A DNA stretch of 10,808 nucleotides from Verrucomicrobiales bacterium (GTDB lineage Bacteria > Verrucomicrobiota > Verrucomicrobiia > Verrucomicrobiales > DEV007): contig JABDJT010000582.1 in NCBI GenBank assembly GCA_013003335.1, forward strand, positions 1 through 10,808. Reading direction: 5' to 3'. Every line of letters starts with the position of its first letter. Positions within the stretch are counted from its first letter, which is position 1. This document shows, one piece after another, positions 1-7,208 of the stretch. A model generated the notes under the pieces. That model searched no databases, had not been told where the DNA came from, and saw only the letters and a program-made list of their open reading frames with translations. The translations under genes were made by a program, and so were the position numbers.

Positions 1-136
1 GGACAGAAGAGATTCCCGCAGGATCTGCTGGGGTTGTGCAGGACGAGGTCGCGAGGATGATCACGGCAGCACCGATTGCGGTCAGGATCGCGACCGACAA
101 ATCTTTCGGATTGGTGGGAAATGCTCGTTGTTTCAT
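1..136 (-). CDS. Probable lipoprotein or membrane-anchored protein, N-terminal part only
   Basis: An open frame begins at the ATG whose complement is at 134-136 and stays open for 45 codons to the left edge, so only the N-terminus is visible. It begins MKQRAFPTNPKDL, followed by a hydrophobic stretch at about residues 13-29 (LSVAILTAIGAAVIILA) and then TSSC with Cys33. This is the shape of a signal peptide with a loose lipobox: Thr at -3 is not the preferred Leu, and small residues occupy -2 and -1. After the Cys come Thr, Pro, Ala and Asp-rich residues, as in a periplasmic linker. It is divergent from the sulfatase, with 186 bases between the two starts. No strong Shine-Dalgarno sequence precedes the ATG. 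It could instead be a protein with one N-terminal transmembrane anchor. Its function cannot be told from this fragment. The signal-like start is seen directly; lipidation is inferred. Confidence 0.55.
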   Translation of the reverse strand, partial: MKQRAFPTNPKDLSVAILTAIGAAVIILATSSCTTPADPAGISSV

Positions 137-322
137 ACCTGCTCTATCTGCAGGAATTCGGCCAGTTGGGAAGATTTCACGCAACTCGTTAAAGTACAAT
201 CTACTGTGGATTTGTTTCAACGGTCGCTGAGGAGCTGAAATCGTGCATTTTGCAAATAATTGTGAGTCCGACGACACGAAAACGGCCTTGTTTCCTCTGC
301 TCCGGCGGCGTTTTACTGGGGA

Positions 323-2737
323 ATGATTTTTCGGTCCTCTTCCGCCCTTGCCGCCATCCTGTTCGCACTCAGTTTTCCGGTAATTGCCGCGGAAAAGCCG
401 AATGTCCTCCTCATCATGGCTGACGATCTCGGCTTTTCAGATCTCGGGTGCTACGGTGGGGAAATTCAGACGCCGAACCTTGATTCGATCGCGGAAAATG
501 GCCTGCGTTTTACCCAGTTATACAACACGGGACGATGCTGGCCGACGCGGGGCTCGCTCCTGACCGGTTTTTACGCCCAGGAAATCCGGCGCGATAATTT
601 GCCCGGCGTGCCGTCCGGGGGCGGAAATCGAGGGATTCGGCCGGACTGGGCGAAACTTGCGCCCACGCTGCTGAAACCGGCCGGTTACCGGTCTTATCAC
701 ACGGGGAAATGGCACATCGACGGGATGCCGATCGCAAATGGATTCGACCGATCGTATTCGCTGAAGGACCAGGGCCGGTTTTTCAATCCACAGCGACACT
801 GGAAAGACGACAAACCGCTGCCACCGGTGGAAAAGGGGACGGATTTTTACGCGACGACTGCATTGGCGGATCATGCCATCGAAGTCCTGGCTGAACACGA
901 AACGGATTACGCCGACGCCCCGTTTTTTCATTATCTCGCTTTCGCCGCGCCGCATTTTCCACTCCATGCGTTGCCGGAGGACATCGCGATTTACGATGAA
1001 GTGTACGCCGAAGGGTGGGAGAAAGTCCGCGCGAAACGCTGGCAGAAAATGCGGGCGATGAATCTGCTCGATCCGAAAATGGTGCCGCGTCCATCACGAC
1101 CGGAATACAACGTCGGGCCGCCCTATCATTTTCCGGATGCCTTCGAAATTCTCGGGCCGGGTGAAATCAACAAGCCGATTCCGTGGAAGACGCTGACGGA
1201 CGAGCAGAAGAAATTTCAGGCCAAAAAAATGGCGATTCACGCGGCGATGATTCACCGGATGGACATCGAGATCGGGCGAGTCTTCGAGAAAATCAAATCG
1301 ATGGGCGAATGGGAAAACACGCTGGTGATTTTCCTGTCTGACAACGGCGCGAGCGCTGAAATCATGGTTCGGGACGACGGGCACGATCCCGCATTGCCCC
1401 CCGGGTCGGCGGGGACTTATCTTTGCCTCGGGCCGGGCTGGTCGACGGTGTGCAATACCCCGTTTCGCCGCCACAAAACCTGGACGCACGAGGGCGGAAT
1501 CGCGACACCGTTTGTCGTTTCATGGCCGAAAGGGATTGAGGCCCGCGGAGAAATTCGGCGTTCCCCCGGACATGTCATCGATGTCGTACCGACGCTGCTT
1601 GAACTCGCGGGAGAGGAAGCGAACCTCGCGAAAAATGCGCCTGAATCCCCCGGAAAATCGCTCGTTCCGCTATTTGAAAGAGACGTTCCGAACCGGCATG
1701 AGGCGCTGTGGTGGTTTCACGACGGGCATAAGGCCATTCGGATGGGGAATCGAAAAGCGGTTTCAGCGAACGGCGGTCCGTGGGAGTTGTATCAACTCAA
1801 CAATGACCGGATTGAGTCGAAAGACATGGCGGTGGCCGGGGCAGAAGAACTCGAGGATTTGAAGACGAGGTGGAGTGAGATGCTGGCCGAATTCACGAAA
1901 ACCGCGACGGCTGATCTTCCCCCTGAAGCCCTGGAAAAAGCGAAGAAAGGCGGCAACCGGAATCCGAAAATGAACACCGCGCAGGCTGCGGCGAAACCGA
2001 AACGGCGATGGGTCCTGGTCGGCGACTCGGAGGAATTGCTGATCAACGGTCGGCCTGCCTTTCTGATGAAACCGGAAAAACCGGCTGCGGGGAATCCGTG
2101 GATTTTCTACGGTCCGACGCTGAATTCCCCGCCCGACAAGGCGGAGAGTTGGATGCACGAAAAATTTCTCGCTGCGGGTGTGGCAGTCGCGGGAGTCGAT
2201 GTCGGCGAGGCTTACGGCAGCCCGGTGGCTTTTCCGCATTTCGAGGCGCTTTATGCGGAAATGGAAAAGCGTGGTTTCTCGAAAAAACCGGCCCTGCTCG
2301 GTCGCAGCCGCGGCGGTTTGTGGGTCAGCAGCTGGGCGATCGCGAATCCCGATCGCGTCACGGGCATCGGCGGAATTTACCCGGTCTACGATCTGACGAC
2401 ATACCCCGGACTCGAAAACGCTGCGCCAGCGCATGGCCTCTCACTGGACGAACTGAAAGCGAAGCTCGGCGAGCGAAATCCCATTGAGCGGGGAGCCGTT
2501 TTGGCGAAGGCAAAAATTCCGGTCTACGTCATTCACGGGACGATCGACAAGGTCGTGCCTCTTGAACCGAATTCCGCGCGTCTGGAGAAAATTTATGAAG
2601 CGGAGGGCGTGGGCGATTTGATCACGGTGGTAAAACCGGAGGGACAGGGCCACAATTTCTGGCGCGGTTTTTTCGAACATCAGCCGCTGGTGGATTTCCT
2701 GATCGCCCGGGCAAACGCGGGTGCCGGAAACGAATGA
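323..2737 (+). CDS. Secreted formylglycine-dependent sulfatase fused to an alpha/beta hydrolase
   Basis: A two-domain exported enzyme of 804 residues. Residues 1-23 form a signal peptide (hydrophobic core, then VIAA before Glu24). Residues 25 to about 525 are an arylsulfatase-type (S1) sulfatase: metal ligands D34 and D35, the C72-W-P-T-R76 core whose Cys would become formylglycine, TGKWH with K129 and H131, H211, D340-N341 and K385. All expected active-site positions are present. A Lys/Ala-rich linker (about 530-562) leads to a second domain (about 563-804) with an intact serine hydrolase triad: S662 in G-R-S-R-G, D742 in HGTID, H777 in GQGHNF. Single-domain sulfatases of this type end near residue 530, so the hydrolase is an addition. 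The likely role is removal of sulfate and possibly acyl groups from a sulfated polysaccharide; the substrate is unknown. The ATG was chosen because it gives a complete signal peptide; a GGGG run lies only 1-2 bases before it. A maturation enzyme (FGE or anSME) must be encoded elsewhere. Confidence 0.93.
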   Translation: MIFRSSSALAAILFALSFPVIAAEKPNVLLIMADDLGFSDLGCYGGEIQTPNLDSIAENGLRFTQLYNTGRCWPTRGSLLTGFYAQEIRRDNLPGVPSGGGNRGIRPDWAKLAPTLLKPAGYRSYHTGKWHIDGMPIANGFDRSYSLKDQGRFFNPQRHWKDDKPLPPVEKGTDFYATTALADHAIEVLAEHETDYADAPFFHYLAFAAPHFPLHALPEDIAIYDEVYAEGWEKVRAKRWQKMRAMNLLDPKMVPRPSRPEYNVGPPYHFPDAFEILGPGEINKPIPWKTLTDEQKKFQAKKMAIHAAMIHRMDIEIGRVFEKIKSMGEWENTLVIFLSDNGASAEIMVRDDGHDPALPPGSAGTYLCLGPGWSTVCNTPFRRHKTWTHEGGIATPFVVSWPKGIEARGEIRRSPGHVIDVVPTLLELAGEEANLAKNAPESPGKSLVPLFERDVPNRHEALWWFHDGHKAIRMGNRKAVSANGGPWELYQLNNDRIESKDMAVAGAEELEDLKTRWSEMLAEFTKTATADLPPEALEKAKKGGNRNPKMNTAQAAAKPKRRWVLVGDSEELLINGRPAFLMKPEKPAAGNPWIFYGPTLNSPPDKAESWMHEKFLAAGVAVAGVDVGEAYGSPVAFPHFEALYAEMEKRGFSKKPALLGRSRGGLWVSSWAIANPDRVTGIGGIYPVYDLTTYPGLENAAPAHGLSLDELKAKLGERNPIERGAVLAKAKIPVYVIHGTIDKVVPLEPNSARLEKIYEAEGVGDLITVVKPEGQGHNFWRGFFEHQPLVDFLIARANAGAGNE

Positions 2738-2767
2738 ACAGGGTTGGTTCGATGAACCAACCCTGTT
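2737..2767. terminator. Bidirectional hairpin terminator between convergent genes
   Basis: Perfect 14-bp inverted repeat with arms at 2737-2750 and 2754-2767 and a 3-base loop (GAT). It starts on the last base of the sulfatase stop codon and lies 12 bases beyond the stop of the minus-strand GspF-like gene. On the plus strand it is followed by GGATCGTTTTGTTT, a loose T-rich tract. On the minus strand the tract after it is poorer. Its position between two converging stop codons and its strong stem make it the likely end of both transcripts. A near copy of the same palindrome occurs at 6168-6198. Confidence 0.8.
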
Positions 2768-2779
2768 GGATCGTTTTGT

Positions 2780-4003
2780 TTACTTCTTCAGCAGGGCGTC
2801 GCCGAGGCTGAAGACGGGAGCGTAAATTGCATAAACGAGCATGCCGACCATGCCGCCAAGCAGTACGATGGTGACCGGCTCGATGAGCTTGTCGATCTGG
2901 CTGGCGGCGGTGTCGAGTTCGTCTTCGTAATCTTCGGCGATCTCATTCAGGAGTTCGGTGCCGGAACCGGTTTCAGCGGCGACTTCCATGAGTCCGCAGA
3001 TGGTCCGGCCGTCATTGCCGAGCCAGTGTGACTCGATCAGGAAGGCATCCGGTAGGGTCAAACCGTTCTTGATGTGGTGTTTGACCTTGGCGAAGAAGGA
3101 TTTGTAGTGGTGATGCCAGGAGGTATCACCCGTGATCTCAAGCGCGGTGGTAAGGCGGACATTGGCCTCGATGAGCAGGGCCAGGGTCCGGAAACTGACG
3201 GCCGCCGCGGATTTTCGGACAATGCCGGAGATGACGGGCAACTTGAGGAATAACGTCTGCACGGCAGGGATAGCGGCGATTCGACCCCAGTTTTTGAAGA
3301 AGGCGACGAGGATCGCGATGGGGATTGCGGCCATCCAGGGCTGCTTGAGCAGCAGGTCGGACGCGTTCATGAGAATCTTGGTTGCGAAGGGAAGGTCGGA
3401 ATCCAGCGAGGTATAGAGTTTTGTCATCGCCGGGACGAGGGTAAAGCTCATCACGATGATCACGGCGACGCCGAGGGTGACCACGACTGCGGGATAGATC
3501 ATGCCGGACTTCAATTTGCGCAGAATTCGGGAGGTCTTGCGCTGGGCGGTGGCAATCCGGCGGAAAATTTCCGGCAGTCGACCGGATTCCTCTCCGGCGC
3601 GGATCAGGGCGATAAGGTCGGACGAGAACAGGTCCTCCTGCTTGCCCATGGCGTCGGACATTTTTTCACCGGAAGCGAGGTCTTCGGCGATGTCGGCGAT
3701 GGCACCGCGATAGCGCGGGGATTTGACCCGGTTGGCCTGCAGTTCGAAAGACTTGATAATGGGGATATTCCGCTCGAAACACTTCGCCAGTCCATTGAAG
3801 AGGGCGACTCGATCATCGAGAGATTTTTTCTTCCCGGTGATCCGATGAATCGTTTCGTCGAAACCACTGACGTCATTGATTTCGGCAGTTTCCACAGCCG
3901 TTTTTCCTGCACCAACGAGGGCTTTCTCATCGGTAACGGTATCGACGAGCAGAGCGGAGGATTTTCCGGTGTGGATATTGGTGAGTTGGACTTTTTTCAG
4001 CAT
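2780..4003 (-). CDS. PilC/GspF-family inner-membrane platform protein
   Basis: 407 residues, the usual length for the PilC/GspF family. This polytopic inner-membrane protein sits at the base of type IV pilus and type II secretion machines and couples the motor ATPases to pilin insertion or extraction. After a roughly 60-residue N-terminal part, the first GspF domain covers about residues 63-190 and carries the family hallmark IRAGEESGRLPEIF (about 134-147). Predicted membrane segments lie at about 170-192, 223-238 and 376-397. The second GspF domain (about 265-395) has the matching EVAAETGSGTELLNEIAEDYEDELD region, split here as EVAAETGSGTEL (340-351) then LNEIAEDYEDELD, and ends in LIEPVTIVLLGGMVGMLVYA. 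It is the last gene of the minus-strand cluster, 42 bases after the PilV-like prepilin, and the terminator hairpin follows. An unusual HHHY stretch lies at 297-300. The family assignment is firm. Whether it serves a pilus or a secretion pseudopilus cannot be told from it. Confidence 0.93.
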   Translation of the reverse strand: MLKKVQLTNIHTGKSSALLVDTVTDEKALVGAGKTAVETAEINDVSGFDETIHRITGKKKSLDDRVALFNGLAKCFERNIPIIKSFELQANRVKSPRYRGAIADIAEDLASGEKMSDAMGKQEDLFSSDLIALIRAGEESGRLPEIFRRIATAQRKTSRILRKLKSGMIYPAVVVTLGVAVIIVMSFTLVPAMTKLYTSLDSDLPFATKILMNASDLLLKQPWMAAIPIAILVAFFKNWGRIAAIPAVQTLFLKLPVISGIVRKSAAAVSFRTLALLIEANVRLTTALEITGDTSWHHHYKSFFAKVKHHIKNGLTLPDAFLIESHWLGNDGRTICGLMEVAAETGSGTELLNEIAEDYEDELDTAASQIDKLIEPVTIVLLGGMVGMLVYAIYAPVFSLGDALLKK

Positions 4004-4045
4004 GGCGGATGGCGATTAAAAATGGGCGAAACGGAGGGAGGAGAA

Positions 4046-4489
4046 TCAGGGAAGGATGTGTTGGCTGCCGCGAAATACCTGGATTTTGTGCTTTCGGGTG
4101 ACGCCTGATTGGCCGCCGGTCCACTTTTCATTGCCCCACAGGTTCTTGGCATTCGTGGGAATGTATTCGACTTCCATTTCCATCAGGGTCACGATTCCGA
4201 GACCTGCAATGTTTTGGTTCTTGGCTTGAAACACCAGGTCCTTCACGATCGGATCGGCTGGGAGAATACTTTTGATCTCAGTGGTGGAGAATCCGAGCCG
4301 GTAGAGCTGGGCGGCATTGTCGAGGTAATTCGATGCGCGGACGGTGCGCTCGTTGATTTCCTCCTGGGTGATCAGGCTGAGGCTCAAGGCAGCAGCTGCG
4401 GCGATTCCGATCATCAGCACGGCGCTGGCCACGAGAGCTTCCACCAGGGTATACCCGGCGTTTTGATTGCGGCGTTTGGGAAATTTCAT
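4046..4489 (-). CDS. Type IV prepilin-like minor pilin (PilV/GspI-like)
   Basis: 147 residues with a textbook class III (prepilin) signal: a short basic leader MKFPKRRNQNA, Gly12, then Tyr13-T-L-V-Glu17. The prepilin peptidase would therefore cut after Gly12, leaving N-methylated Tyr at +1 and the conserved Glu at +5. The hydrophobic alpha-1 helix runs to about residue 40 (ALVASAVLMIGIAAAAALSLSLI). The remaining roughly 105 residues form a small soluble head with no motif I recognise. The short leader and the N-terminal pattern resemble PilV/GspI minor pilins, which take part in a tip complex that starts filament assembly. A longer in-frame start exists upstream at 4657, but it lies inside the preceding gene and would bury the prepilin leader, so the ATG at 4489 was chosen. 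That leaves 19 bases after the stop of the previous gene. No Shine-Dalgarno sequence is visible. Confidence 0.85.
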   Translation of the reverse strand: MKFPKRRNQNAGYTLVEALVASAVLMIGIAAAAALSLSLITQEEINERTVRASNYLDNAAQLYRLGFSTTEIKSILPADPIVKDLVFQAKNQNIAGLGIVTLMEMEVEYIPTNAKNLWGNEKWTGGQSGVTRKHKIQVFRGSQHILP

Positions 4490-4508
4490 GTCGAAAGAGA
4501 GGGTGGAA

Positions 4509-6152
4509 TTACTTGCGGACGGTTTCGATCCACGCCGTGCGGCTGAGCATCGTTTCGAGACTGGTAAAATTGGTTTGCTTGCGAAGGCTGAGTGCCCCGG
4601 AGAAGACGTCGATCTGTTGATCGGAGCGAATGCCGCCGTAAATGCGCACGCCGCCAACAGCGGACGTATTCCATTTTGTGCGGATCCCGCTCAGTTCCAT
4701 GATGATATGCCAGTCGGGAAAACCGGAAGCGCCCGTGAAGGCCACGGAGCAGGCATTGGTAATCGCAACGCGTTGATTTTGAGCGGCGAAAATGACCCGT
4801 CGGCTGTTCAGGTTGGAGCAATCGATCGTTCTCAGAACCACTCCCGGATCATTCTTGAGGGCGACGATGCGGGGCTCGGCGTTTTTCAATGCGTCGGCGG
4901 AAGACGGGTCAGGCTGGCCGATAAAATCGATATCTGTGACATTCGTCGCGAGAATGTGGGGGATTGTCGCAGAATTCAGGTTCACGACCATTTCGCCGCC
5001 ATAAACATAGGCGTGGTAGCCGGCTCCTTCGAGGACCGCTGTCTGATCTGCATCCGAGAAATACGGCGAGCCTACCACGTCATCAAGAATGTCGTCGGGA
5101 AGCGGTTGATTCGTTGTCATGACTGAAACCAGTTCGCTGGGGCTGAGCGTGTCATCAGCGATCACTGCGGCGAGATTGTTCGACGAGAGAGGTGCGTATG
5201 GCTCAAGGTTGGCGGGTGTGTACATTCCCGATGCGATGATGGCGGCGACTGTCGGGTCGTTGGGCGTCACCGGGTTTGAATCGATGCCTTCTCCGCTGCC
5301 TGCAGGGACTGAGCCATCGAAGCTCACGTACGATCCGGAGCCGAAAGCGACCACCTTGTGGAAGTAAGAATTGGAAGGAGTGGACGAATTGTCGACGACC
5401 TCGTATTGGCCGTCGAAATTCGGATTTCCAGCCACGGAACCGCTGGTCATGGCCGGGAACGGAAAGTTAGAGGGCAGAATTGGTTTTCCGGAAGTGTCTG
5501 CTAAAGCTGTTTTGGGAGAATTCTTCGAGGCGAAAAGCGCGGCGTCTGTTTTTGCGCTGGCGGTGCCCGCTTCGTAGTCTCCTGCCCAGTAAACCACGCG
5601 GCCTTCGACATTGACGTCGCCGGTGAGTTCCAGTCCTTCGCCGCCGTTTTCCCGGTTTTTCTGCAGGACAACCAGGTCACCTGCGAGGATCGGGCTGTAG
5701 CTTTTCAGTTGATAAGTAAAATCGTGAACGGTATTTCCATCTGCAATCCCGCAATTCACATCCAGGCTGAAGGCCCGGAAGGGAACAGCTCCGGTTTTCT
5801 GGACGCGCGTGGAGTCGATGTAGCCAAGAACCGGTTGGGTCCAGGAATCCAGTTCAATCGTGCCCCAGCCATCTGCAAATGCGTACTTTTCATCGTCGGC
5901 AGCGGGTCCGGCAGCGGCATGCAGGTATTTGCGGTAGATGACTTCGCGGCCCAGGGCGAGGCTGTTGTCAAAAATGACACTTCGGTCGAGGGCGGTCAGG
6001 GCCTGTTCGGCAGCGTGAGAGCGGGCGTCGAGCAGGGCTGCCCAGGCTGCCACGCCGATTGTACCGAGACCGGCGAGAACCATGCACACGACGAGGATAC
6101 TGCCGCGATCTTTGGTTACGCGTCGTTTCTTGGAAAGGAAGTTTGTTTTCAT
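4509..6152 (-). CDS. Large GspK/PilX-like pilin-associated protein with a beta-rich body
   Basis: 547 residues. The N-terminus has a basic leader (KKRRVTKDR), Gly17, then S-I-L-V-V and a hydrophobic helix to about residue 41. This is the pattern of PilX and GspK: a prepilin-type leader without Glu at +5 (Val22 here). The helix is followed by about 500 residues rich in Ser, Thr, Gly, Asn and Asp. Around 385-410 the segment VVNLNSATIPHIL resembles the NLNTA segment of GspK, where helical SAM-like domains sit; this likeness is weak. Stretches at about 173-190 (GLELTGDVNVEGRVVY) and 450-520 look like short repeated beta strands, suggesting a beta-solenoid or beta-sandwich. It lies between two prepilin genes, so a role as the large capping subunit of a minor-pilin tip complex is likely. 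A hairpin lies 13 bases before its start. GspK is usually nearer 300-350 residues, so the body is long. It may belong to a verrucomicrobial family, such as the Verru_Chthon cassette proteins; that needs a profile search. Confidence 0.7.
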   Translation of the reverse strand: MKTNFLSKKRRVTKDRGSILVVCMVLAGLGTIGVAAWAALLDARSHAAEQALTALDRSVIFDNSLALGREVIYRKYLHAAAGPAADDEKYAFADGWGTIELDSWTQPVLGYIDSTRVQKTGAVPFRAFSLDVNCGIADGNTVHDFTYQLKSYSPILAGDLVVLQKNRENGGEGLELTGDVNVEGRVVYWAGDYEAGTASAKTDAALFASKNSPKTALADTSGKPILPSNFPFPAMTSGSVAGNPNFDGQYEVVDNSSTPSNSYFHKVVAFGSGSYVSFDGSVPAGSGEGIDSNPVTPNDPTVAAIIASGMYTPANLEPYAPLSSNNLAAVIADDTLSPSELVSVMTTNQPLPDDILDDVVGSPYFSDADQTAVLEGAGYHAYVYGGEMVVNLNSATIPHILATNVTDIDFIGQPDPSSADALKNAEPRIVALKNDPGVVLRTIDCSNLNSRRVIFAAQNQRVAITNACSVAFTGASGFPDWHIIMELSGIRTKWNTSAVGGVRIYGGIRSDQQIDVFSGALSLRKQTNFTSLETMLSRTAWIETVRK

Positions 6153-6165
6153 GAGTTTGAACGAG

Positions 6166-6200
6166 TCAACAGGGTTTGTTCGGCAAACGGACCCTGTTGA
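6166..6200. repeat. Hairpin inside the operon, near copy of the operon-end palindrome
   Basis: Inverted repeat in the 63-base gap between the PilW-like and GspK-like genes. On the plus strand the arms at 6166-6180 and 6186-6200 form 15 pairs, two of them G-U. In the minus-strand operon transcript those two pairs become C-A mismatches, leaving a 10-bp stem, a small internal loop and 3 more pairs. Its central 31 bases (6168-6198) align without gaps to the terminator palindrome at 2737-2767: left arms 13/14 identical, right arms 11/14. The following bases, GAATCG, match GGATCG after the other copy in 5 of 6. It lies 13 bases before the GspK-like start codon and has no U tract. It could be a dispersed repeat, a partial terminator or an RNA processing site. 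Confidence 0.65.
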
Positions 6201-6215
6201 ATCGGAATCGGGTTA

Positions 6216-7163
6216 TTACAGGGAGGGAAACATGGGGGCGGTGACCAGGAAGGAGGTTTTACCGGCCATGTGTTCGTATGCCTCGCGGGGAGAACTGGCA
6301 GGGTCAGAAGGGGTCCACGCCGGCTGTTTTTTCGAATTGATGGACGGATCCGGAAAGAAAAGGAGATAAAAAGGTGCGCCGGGAGCTGCTTTGAATCGGT
6401 CCAGGGCAGTTGTCTCTGCTTTCAGCAGGCGACCCTGACTCTCGAAGGCGACCATGGCGGGAAAGAAGTCGTCGCCCTTTCCGTCGGGGTAGTAGACGTC
6501 GTAATACAGGGTCAGCGTCCCATTCTTGTAACGGCGGACAGAGGCATAGGTGCCGGGTTTCCCGCCGGATTCGATAAAATCGATTTCGTAAACGGAATTC
6601 ACGCGGATGAAATCATTCGCAGTAATCGCACCCAGCATGAAAACGGTCACGTTGGGCTTCGCTGTGGACGGGATATTGCGGATTGCTTCGTCGAAAATAC
6701 CGGCGGATGTCGGTTCAACCAGGGCAAGGAACTGCCGGAAGGCCTCGGGGCTGTCGATTTGCGGGTGATCCGGATTGGCGCCGGTGACGCCGGTCGGGAA
6801 ATCGAGAAATTCGGGCCGGATGGAGTTGAGATTACTCCGGGGTAGGGCGAAGCAGGCAGTGGCAAGCGTGAGATCTTCCTGAAACTTTTCGCGCATTTCC
6901 TGGGCCTGAACCAGCCGGCCGTAATTGGGAGCGGAATAGGTCCGGACGTCCTCGCTGGAGGAATTGTAAAAGTTCTTGTTGGTCACTGAACCGATGTTGA
7001 CATCCACGAGGGTGGTGTGTCGCTTGGTGTTGTGGGTGACACTGGCCAAAACGAGTGCGGCTGCACCCATAAAAATGGCTGACATGGAAACTGCCACGAG
7101 CATTTCCACGAAGGTCCAGCCTCCGGTGGAAATGGGGTTGTGAGAAGTAGTTTCGGTTTTCAT
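6216..7163 (-). CDS. Type IV prepilin-like minor pilin (PilW/GspJ-like)
   Basis: 315 residues with a prepilin leader: MKTETTSHNPISTGG, then Trp16-T-F-V-Glu20. Cleavage after Gly15 would leave Trp at +1, where Phe, Met or Tyr is usual, with Glu at +5 intact. The hydrophobic helix continues to about residue 41 (MLVAVSMSAIFMGAAALVLAS). The roughly 270-residue head is much larger than that of a major pilin and matches the size class of PilW/GspJ minor pilins. It contains aromatic, strand-like segments such as VNSVYEIDFIES (188-199) and GTLTLYYDVYYP (215-226). I recognise no enzymatic motif. It is followed after 63 bases (with a hairpin) by the GspK/PilX-like gene and then by the PilV/GspI-like gene. 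The J-K-I grouping supports a tip complex. It may belong to a verrucomicrobial prepilin family (Verru_Chthon cassette type), but I cannot confirm that here. Confidence 0.8.
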   Translation of the reverse strand: MKTETTSHNPISTGGWTFVEMLVAVSMSAIFMGAAALVLASVTHNTKRHTTLVDVNIGSVTNKNFYNSSSEDVRTYSAPNYGRLVQAQEMREKFQEDLTLATACFALPRSNLNSIRPEFLDFPTGVTGANPDHPQIDSPEAFRQFLALVEPTSAGIFDEAIRNIPSTAKPNVTVFMLGAITANDFIRVNSVYEIDFIESGGKPGTYASVRRYKNGTLTLYYDVYYPDGKGDDFFPAMVAFESQGRLLKAETTALDRFKAAPGAPFYLLFFPDPSINSKKQPAWTPSDPASSPREAYEHMAGKTSFLVTAPMFPSL

Positions 7164-7187
7164 TGTTTCGTGAGTAGAGGGAGAGCA

Positions 7188-7204
7188 GCGGGGAGGCGCC
7201 CCGC
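7188..7204. promoter_or_regulatory. Short GC hairpin in an intergenic gap of the operon
   Basis: A 6-bp all-GC inverted repeat: GCGGGG at 7188-7193, CCCCGC at 7199-7204, with a 5-base loop. It lies 4 bases beyond the stop codon of the PilP-position gene and about 24 bases before the start of the PilW-like gene on the minus strand. No U tract follows in the transcript. It may be an RNA stability or processing element. The repeat is seen directly; any function is a guess, and a stem this short can arise by chance in GC-rich DNA. Confidence 0.3.
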
Positions 7205-7208
7205 AGGA

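Noticed and set aside
172..200. TACAAT at 195-200 as a possible -10 element for the sulfatase
   Set aside because: No convincing -35 hexamer lies at 16-18 bases, and the lineage's promoter consensus is unknown to me, so I did not call a promoter.
36..230. 64-codon plus-strand open frame upstream of the sulfatase
   Set aside because: It has no recognisable motif or ribosome binding site, and it overlaps the opposite-strand start that has a convincing signal peptide.
249..275. AATTGTGAG near 257-266, like a lac-type operator half-site
   Set aside because: There is only a half-site with no matching inverted half. A 9-base match of this kind is expected by chance and no LacI-family gene is visible.
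1763..2434. 223-codon minus-strand open frame inside the sulfatase-hydrolase gene
   Set aside because: The composition is Arg- and Phe-rich in the way antisense frames of GC-rich genes are, and the sense frame carries intact catalytic motifs across the whole stretch.
4490..4657. 56-residue upstream extension of the PilV/GspI-like prepilin
   Set aside because: It would overlap the preceding gene by about 150 bases and place the prepilin leader internally. The ATG at 4489 gives a canonical leader.
4467..5126. 219-codon plus-strand open frame opposite the GspK/PilX-like gene
   Set aside because: Antisense to a frame with a prepilin-type start and consistent operon position; it shows no signal, motif or start context.
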